Part shown: positions 31,930-35,996 of the stretch, in pieces | Numbering within the stretch: the stretch's first letter is position 1 | Layout: the number at the start of each line of letters is the position of its first letter | Source: SVTX01 sp045612105 | Lineage (GTDB): Bacteria; Bacillota; Clostridia; Oscillospirales; CAG-272 | Assembly: GCA_045612105.1 (NCBI GenBank) | Contig: JAZKYL010000094.1 | Coordinates: 1-35,996 of the forward strand | Direction: 5' to 3' | Length of the DNA: 35,996 bases | Made by a program: the position numbers and the translations under genes | Notes under the pieces: model-generated | Databases searched by the model: none | The model's input: only the letters and a program-made list of their open reading frames with translations | Told to the model about the DNA's origin: nothing

Positions 31930-33138
31930 TCAAATCTCAGGAATTTCTATCTCAACCTCGCGTCCGAGCTCTGCGCTCTTTGCGATACCGTCGAGGATCG
32001 CCTGATTGTAAATGATCTGTGAGGTGGGAACTGGAGCGGGTCTGCCGTATTTCACCGCGTCGAGGAAGGAGCGGATCTTCTTGTTGAAGAGAGGCTGATC
32101 TGCGGGGATGATCGGAATCACGGTCTCGGTCTGAAGCCCTGCCGACTCGTGATAGATCTTCATAGGACCGCCAACAGTGCCGTTCCAGCAGTCGGTGGAG
32201 GGAATACGGAGGCTTCCCTTGGTACCCATAATTATAGTGTCACCGGGGGTATCAAGATTCATCGCCCAGGCGATGCGGAAGTCGAGGATCACTCCGCCCT
32301 CGAGACGGATAAATGCCGCCGCGAAGTCGTCAACCTCGAATTTTGCCGCGATCTCGGCACTTCTGTCGGCATAGGGGTGAGGAACGCCTTGTGCGTTGCA
32401 CTTGTATCCCGAATAATTCGGGTCTTTTCCGAAAAAGTCGGATTTATATCCCGTAACCGTCAAGGGCTTGGGGTAGCCGATGGCGTTCAGCACCATATCG
32501 AGAGAGTAGCAACCGATATCTGCGAGCGCGCCGAGACCTGCGGTACCGTCCTCGATAAAGGTGGTCTTGTTGATGTTTGCGGGAATGCCTCTGCGGCGAC
32601 CGCCGCCGGTCTGAATGTAGTAGACCTTGCCAAGAGCACCTGATTCGACGATCTTCTTGATCTGTTGCATATTTGCGTCAAGTCTGGGCTGGAATCCGAT
32701 AGACAACACCGCGCCCGACTCCTTTTCTACCTTCATTATTTCAACCGCCTCGTCAAGAGTGACGGTGAAAGGCTTTTCAAGAAGCACGTGAATGCCTTTT
32801 CTGAGAGCCATAATGGTAGGCTCCTTGTGCTGGCGGTTGTAGGTGCAGACAGAGATTGCGTCAAGCTTCAGACTTTCGTCGTTCAGCATTTCAACGTGGG
32901 AAGCATAATCGGTCTTAGCCCCCTCAACGCCGGTTTCCTTGAAAAATGCCGCCGCCTTGCCGGGGATAATGTCACAGCCCGCAACGATCTCGACGTCGGG
33001 CATCTGCTTGTAGGAATTGACGTGAGCGCGAGCGATTCCGCCGCAGCCGATGATGCCTATGCGAAGCTTTCTTGTTGTATCAATTTTTTCTTCCTGCTTG
33101 GCATTATAGTCAAGATTTTTATCCATTTGTTCTGCCAT
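31930..33138 (-). CDS. Gfo/Idh/MocA oxidoreductase 2
   Basis: This 402-residue NAD(P)-dependent sugar or cyclitol dehydrogenase has a Rossmann fold with IGIIGCGGIARAHVNSY, the catalytic-site EKPFTVTLDEA (Lys binding the substrate and cofactor), and a C-terminal alpha/beta domain with GGGRRRGIPA, ALADIGCYSLDMVLNAIG and AWAMNLDTPGDTIIMGTKGS. A 24-residue N-tail, MAEQMDKNLDYNA..., before the Rossmann fold is shared with the next gene upstream. It is a close tandem paralog of that gene and differs by a short insertion near YKCNAQGVPHPYAD. AAGGAG lies upstream of the ATG at 33138; the longer frame is read-through of the intergenic hairpin. Substrate unknown, probably a sugar handled with the isomerase. 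Confidence 0.92.
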   Translation of the reverse strand: MAEQMDKNLDYNAKQEEKIDTTRKLRIGIIGCGGIARAHVNSYKQMPDVEIVAGCDIIPGKAAAFFKETGVEGAKTDYASHVEMLNDESLKLDAISVCTYNRQHKEPTIMALRKGIHVLLEKPFTVTLDEAVEIMKVEKESGAVLSIGFQPRLDANMQQIKKIVESGALGKVYYIQTGGGRRRGIPANINKTTFIEDGTAGLGALADIGCYSLDMVLNAIGYPKPLTVTGYKSDFFGKDPNYSGYKCNAQGVPHPYADRSAEIAAKFEVDDFAAAFIRLEGGVILDFRIAWAMNLDTPGDTIIMGTKGSLRIPSTDCWNGTVGGPMKIYHESAGLQTETVIPIIPADQPLFNKKIRSFLDAVKYGRPAPVPTSQIIYNQAILDGIAKSAELGREVEIEIPEI

Positions 33139-33159
33139 TTTAATCTCCTTGTAAAACGG

Positions 33160-33190
33160 GCCTCCGCAAAAGCTGACGCTTTGCGGAGGC
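33160..33190 (-). promoter_or_regulatory. Intercistronic hairpin between Gfo/Idh paralogs
   Basis: GCCTCCGCAAAAGC (33160-33173) pairs with GCTTTGCGGAGGC (33178-33190). On the minus strand it is followed by CCGTTTT before the next ribosome binding site, so it may attenuate read-through into the second paralog. Confidence 0.65.
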
Positions 33191-33216
33191 TTTTGCATAA
33201 GAATGATGCGAATTAA

Positions 33217-34407
33217 TTATACCTCGGGGATCTCGATCTCGACCTCGCGGCCTGCAACTGCAGAACGAGCAATACCGTCGAGGATTGCCTGGTTGTAGAT
33301 GATCTGGGATGTGGGAACGGGAGCGGGTCTGCCGTACTTGACCGCGTCAAGGAAGGAACGGAGCTTCTTGTAGAAGAGACCGTCCTGAAGAGTCTTTCCG
33401 GAGGGAATGAGCGGGATCTCGGTAACGGTCTGGAGACCTGCAACCTCGTGATAGATCTTCATAGGCTCGTAGAAGGTGCCGTTCCAGCAGTCGGTGGAAG
33501 GAACTCTAAGGCTTCCCTTAGTACCCATGATGATAGTATCACCGGGAGTGTCGAGGTTCATAGCCCAAGCTATACGGAAGTCGAGGATGATGCCGCCCTC
33601 GAGACGAACGAATGCAGCCGCGAAGTCGTCAACACCGAATTTTTCAGCGTATTCAGCTCTCTTTGCCGCAGGGTAACCTGAGTAGTTGGGATCCTTACCG
33701 AAGAAAGCGGACTTGTAACCCGAAACGGTCAAAGGCTTGGGATAGCCGATAGCGTTAAGAACCAGGTCGAGGGAGTAGCAACCGATGTCAGCAAGGGCGC
33801 CGAGACCTGCAGTCTTGTCCTCGATGAAGGAGGTGCCGAAGGGTGTGGGAATACCGCGGCGACGTCCGCCACCGGTCTGGATGTAATAGATCTGACCAAG
33901 CTCGCCGGATTCAACGATCTTCTTGATCTGCTGCATGTTAGCGTCAAGTCTGGGCTGGAAGCCGATGGAAATGACCTTTCCGCTTTCCTTTTCAGCCTTC
34001 ATAACGTCAATAGCCTCGTCCAACGTAACGGTGAAGGGCTTCTCGAGCATTACGTTAACGCCCTTCTTGAGAGCGTAGATGGCGGGCTCTGCGTGCTGAC
34101 GGTTGTAGGTACAGATAGAAACTGCGTCGAGCTGAAGGCTCTCGTCGTCGAGCATTTCCTTGTGGGAAGCATAGTCGGTCTTGGCGTTTTCAATGCCGTG
34201 CTTCTTCATGAAAGCGGCAGCCTTACCGGGGATGAGATCTGCGCCTGCAACGATTTCAACGTCAGGCATAGCCTTGTAGCAGATCATGTGAGAGTCTGCG
34301 ATCCAACCGCAACCGATAATAGCGACTCTCATCTTTTTGTTTGTATCGATAACAACTTCTTCAGCTTTAGCGTTGTAATCGAGATTCTTGTCCATTTGTT
34401 CAGCCAT
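33217..34407 (-). CDS. Gfo/Idh/MocA oxidoreductase 1
   Basis: This 396-residue NAD(P)-dependent dehydrogenase is a close paralog of the downstream gene; whole blocks are identical (SIGFQPRLDANMQQIKKIVE, AWAMNLDTPGDTIIMGTKGS, GRPAPVPTSQIIYNQAILDG). The Rossmann motif is AIIGCGWIADSHMICYK, and the conserved Lys is in LEKPFTVTLDEA. The N-tail MAEQMDKNLDYNAKAEE matches the paralog. Differences gather in the nucleotide-loop (GCGWIADSH against GCGGIARAH) and the substrate side (RGIPTPFGTS against RGIPANINKT), suggesting changed substrate or epimer preference. GGAGG is 8 nt before the ATG at 34407, and the gene lies 39 nt after the isomerase. A typical pathway would oxidise a sugar or cyclitol and epimerise or isomerise the keto product. 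Confidence 0.93.
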   Translation of the reverse strand: MAEQMDKNLDYNAKAEEVVIDTNKKMRVAIIGCGWIADSHMICYKAMPDVEIVAGADLIPGKAAAFMKKHGIENAKTDYASHKEMLDDESLQLDAVSICTYNRQHAEPAIYALKKGVNVMLEKPFTVTLDEAIDVMKAEKESGKVISIGFQPRLDANMQQIKKIVESGELGQIYYIQTGGGRRRGIPTPFGTSFIEDKTAGLGALADIGCYSLDLVLNAIGYPKPLTVSGYKSAFFGKDPNYSGYPAAKRAEYAEKFGVDDFAAAFVRLEGGIILDFRIAWAMNLDTPGDTIIMGTKGSLRVPSTDCWNGTFYEPMKIYHEVAGLQTVTEIPLIPSGKTLQDGLFYKKLRSFLDAVKYGRPAPVPTSQIIYNQAILDGIARSAVAGREVEIEIPEV

Positions 34408-34446
34408 TGTTTTGTCCTCCAATATTAAATAATGTAGAAAATTAAA

Positions 34447-35262
34447 TTACCACTCAAAGCTCTTGAGGTAATCAATGCTCTTTTTAATGCTCTCAAGGGG
34501 AGTAAGACCCATAGTAGCCTGGTCCTGCTCAACTACTACCCACTCTGCGCCTGCCGCCTGAGCTGATGCGAGAATTGCGGGGAAGTCCTGAAGTCCCATG
34601 CCTACGGGACGGAACTCGAAGCCCGAGGGACGTGTGGGAGCCTTCTTCTCGATTCCGATAAGCTCGTACATATCGTCGCTCTTCTCACCTGTGAAGTCCT
34701 TGAGGTGAACTACGGGAGCGCGACCTGTGTACTTCTTGATATATTCGGCGGGATTCTCGCCGCCAACGTTTACCCAGCAGGTGTCAAGCTCGGTCTGGAG
34801 AAGATCTGCGGGAATAGTGTCGTAAAGAATGTCGAGAGCGTACTTGCCGTCAACCTTCAAAAATTCGAAATCGTGGTTGTGGTAAAGCAGTTGCATACCA
34901 AAGGTTTTAGCAGCCTTGCCGATGATTCCGATGAATTCGACAACGTAAGGGAAGTTTGCGTTGTCGGGACGGTGCTCGGGCATAAGGTAGGGAACGGCAA
35001 CGTATTTGCAGCCTATCTCTGCGTATGCCGCAAGAACTCCGATGGGATCCTTGAGCATATCAACGTAAGGAACGTGAGCAGAGATCGGAACGAGACCTAT
35101 CTCCTGGCACCAAGCCTTGATATCGGCAGGCTTGTTACCGTAAAGGCCTGCGAACTCGACTCCGTCGTAGCCCATTTCCTTGATCTTCTTCAGGGTAGCG
35201 TAAAGATCGGCATTTGCGTCGTCTCTTACGGAATAAACCTGAACAGCAATCGGTAAAGACAT
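34447..35262 (-). CDS. Sugar phosphate isomerase/epimerase (AP endonuclease 2 fold)
   Basis: This 271-residue TIM-barrel protein belongs to the xylose isomerase-like/AP_endonuc_2 family (relatives IolE, IolI, hydroxypyruvate isomerase). It starts AVQVYSVRDDANADLYATLK. Likely metal ligands are seen in LLYHNHDFEF, ELDTCWVNVGG, VVHLKDFTG and the final VVVEQDQATMGL. It would convert a keto sugar or an inosose. AGGAGG lies 7 nt before the ATG at 35262. It is the first gene of an operon with two Gfo/Idh oxidoreductases, the usual partnership in sugar, inositol and host-glycan-derived sugar catabolism. Substrate not readable; no transporter or kinase lies in the window. Confidence 0.92.
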   Translation of the reverse strand: MSLPIAVQVYSVRDDANADLYATLKKIKEMGYDGVEFAGLYGNKPADIKAWCQEIGLVPISAHVPYVDMLKDPIGVLAAYAEIGCKYVAVPYLMPEHRPDNANFPYVVEFIGIIGKAAKTFGMQLLYHNHDFEFLKVDGKYALDILYDTIPADLLQTELDTCWVNVGGENPAEYIKKYTGRAPVVHLKDFTGEKSDDMYELIGIEKKAPTRPSGFEFRPVGMGLQDFPAILASAQAAGAEWVVVEQDQATMGLTPLESIKKSIDYLKSFEW

Positions 35263-35290
35263 ATTTTGATCCTCCTGTGATCATCTGAGT

Positions 35291-35307
35291 GAATGTTTTT
35301 CACATTC
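35291..35307. promoter_or_regulatory. Possible operator of isomerase operon
   Basis: GAATGT and ACATTC form a 17-bp inverted repeat with a TTTTC centre, just downstream of the -10 box. The position suits a repressor site; the regulator is not in the window. Confidence 0.5.
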
Positions 35308-35315
35308 TCAATTCA

Positions 35316-35344
35316 ATTATAAGACATTTTGTGAGATGTTTCAA
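35316..35344 (-). promoter_or_regulatory. Promoter of isomerase-Gfo/Idh operon
   Basis: On the minus strand TTGAAA (35339-35344), 17 bases, TATAAT (35316-35321). Confidence 0.85.
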
Positions 35345-35600
35345 GACATATTTGGGGATTTTTAGGACATAAATTGCTGTTTTTGATAAACGAGAGTCAT
35401 TTTGCACTAAAAGAAAGGCTTGTTTTTGTTAATATAGCACATTGCGCGCTATTATATATAATAAAAATGAAGAGTATTTTGCGATCGTACAGCAGACAAC
35501 TGTGAATATGAAACTGTATATGCGTCAAAGGTAACAATGACAGCCACATATTTTTGATTCTGAACGGAGAATTTTGACAAATCTGAATAAATTTCAAAAA
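35345..35600. other. Gene-free AT-rich stretch
   Basis: I see no credible coding region here; short frames lack ribosome binding sites. It separates the divergent isomerase operon promoter from the tandem promoters. Confidence 0.6.
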
Positions 35601-35605
35601 ACCTA

Positions 35606-35634
35606 TTGACAAAAGGGCTGTTTAGTGGTAAAAT
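35606..35634 (+). promoter_or_regulatory. Tandem strong promoter P1
   Basis: TTGACA (35606-35611), 17 bases, TAAAAT (35629-35634), preceded by the A/T-rich block TTTCAAAAAACCTA. Confidence 0.85.
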
Positions 35635-35688
35635 AGTCAAGCTGTCGAAAACAAGGCAAAAAATTTTTGAGAAATTTTCAAAAACCTA

Positions 35689-35717
35689 TTGACAAAGCGA
35701 TTTGGTTGTGATATAAT
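35689..35717 (+). promoter_or_regulatory. Tandem strong promoter P2
   Basis: TTGACA (35689-35694), 17 bases, TATAAT (35712-35717), with upstream block ATTTTCAAAAACCTA resembling an UP element. Confidence 0.92.
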
Positions 35718-35800
35718 AATCAAGTTGCCGCGCAAAAAGGCAGCCGCTTAGAAACGTTAAAAAGGGTCGAAAAAAATTTTAAAAAATTTTCAAAAACCTC

Positions 35801-35829
35801 TTGACAAACGGTTTCGAAAGTGATATAAT
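35801..35829 (+). promoter_or_regulatory. Tandem strong promoter P3
   Basis: TTGACA (35801-35806), 17 bases, TATAAT (35824-35829), with the block ATTTTCAAAAACCTC upstream. The three promoters share the same upstream block and spacing rule. Confidence 0.92.
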
Positions 35830-35835
35830 AATCGG

Positions 35836-35996
35836 GCGCTCGCTTGAGAGCGTCAAAATTGAACCTTGACAATTGAACAACAAAAGATAGAAGTACAAAG
35901 CAAAAAAGCAAGTGCGAAATACAGATCTGTCAAAAACAAAGAGTAACACAACTCTAAAAAGTAAAAGAAGCTAAGATAAATAGCTCAAACAGAATC
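35836..35996 (+). promoter_or_regulatory. rrn: Probable rRNA operon leader
   Basis: Non-coding sequence follows the triple promoter, with CCTTGACAATTGAACAAC, which resembles the antitermination/boxA-like leader segment (CTTTGAAAACTGAACAA type) found before 16S genes of Clostridia. No ribosome binding site or ORF is present. The 16S gene itself would begin just outside the window; this is a prediction. Confidence 0.7.

Overview
The window looks like a chromosomal segment of an anaerobic, probably uncultured Clostridia-class Bacillota (Firmicutes). The signs are AGGAGG-type ribosome binding sites, several TTG starts behind perfect Shine-Dalgarno sequences, TTGACA-17-TATAAT promoters, a SleB-type cortex-lytic hydrolase, and an N-terminal dockerin on a giant secreted protein. 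I cannot name the genus.

Layout. (1) 1-7844: two giant secreted right-handed beta-helix proteins made of Pmp-like GGAI repeats. The first is cut by the window edge; the second carries a signal peptide and a type I dockerin. A secreted phospholipase D-like protein is closely spaced behind the second. (2) 7845-9980: an arsenic/metal-type operon of ArsR repressor, ArsP-like permease and Cys-rich thioredoxin-fold protein, with a clear promoter and operator. (3) 9981-13010: tRNA-Pro(UGG) with a duplicated 5' fragment, a copper-amine-oxidase-N/SleB protein and a PHP phosphoesterase. (4) 13023-18805, minus strand: a housekeeping run of DUF512 radical-SAM protein, Der, a membrane protein, ObgE, inorganic pyrophosphatase and a 60-residue membrane peptide. 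ObgE and the 60-residue peptide each take their ribosome binding site from a copy of the same palindromic repeat. (5) 18806-25351, plus strand: a structured leader, then a DnaQ-like exonuclease with zinc ribbon, ThiI, a phosphoribosyltransferase, AspRS and a DUF815 ATPase. (6) 25372-26040, minus strand: a structured RNA gene followed by two tiny membrane proteins. (7) 26218-31219, plus strand: a rod-shape/cell-wall cluster (Maf, MreB, CPBP protease, PBP2) without MreC or MreD in this segment. (8) 31244-31690: a second member of the same structured RNA family followed by a Cys-rich peptide. (9) 31862-35344, minus strand: a sugar isomerase/epimerase and two tandem Gfo/Idh/MocA oxidoreductases. 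(10) 35606-35996: three tandem strong promoters and a leader that look like the start of an rRNA operon whose 16S gene would lie just past the window.

The most novel item is the RNA pair at 31279-31487 (plus) and 25795-26006 (minus). Both have a TTTACA-17-TATAAT promoter, a perfect 12-15 bp closing stem, matching internal stems whose sequences differ but whose pairing is kept, shared single-stranded blocks, a shared downstream block leading into a terminator, and a tiny ORF directly after it. I could not assign them to a known family. Other items worth a look are a palindromic repeat acting as a portable ribosome binding site, a G-rich palindrome family at three gene ends, and an insertion-like duplication of the tRNA-Pro 5' end.
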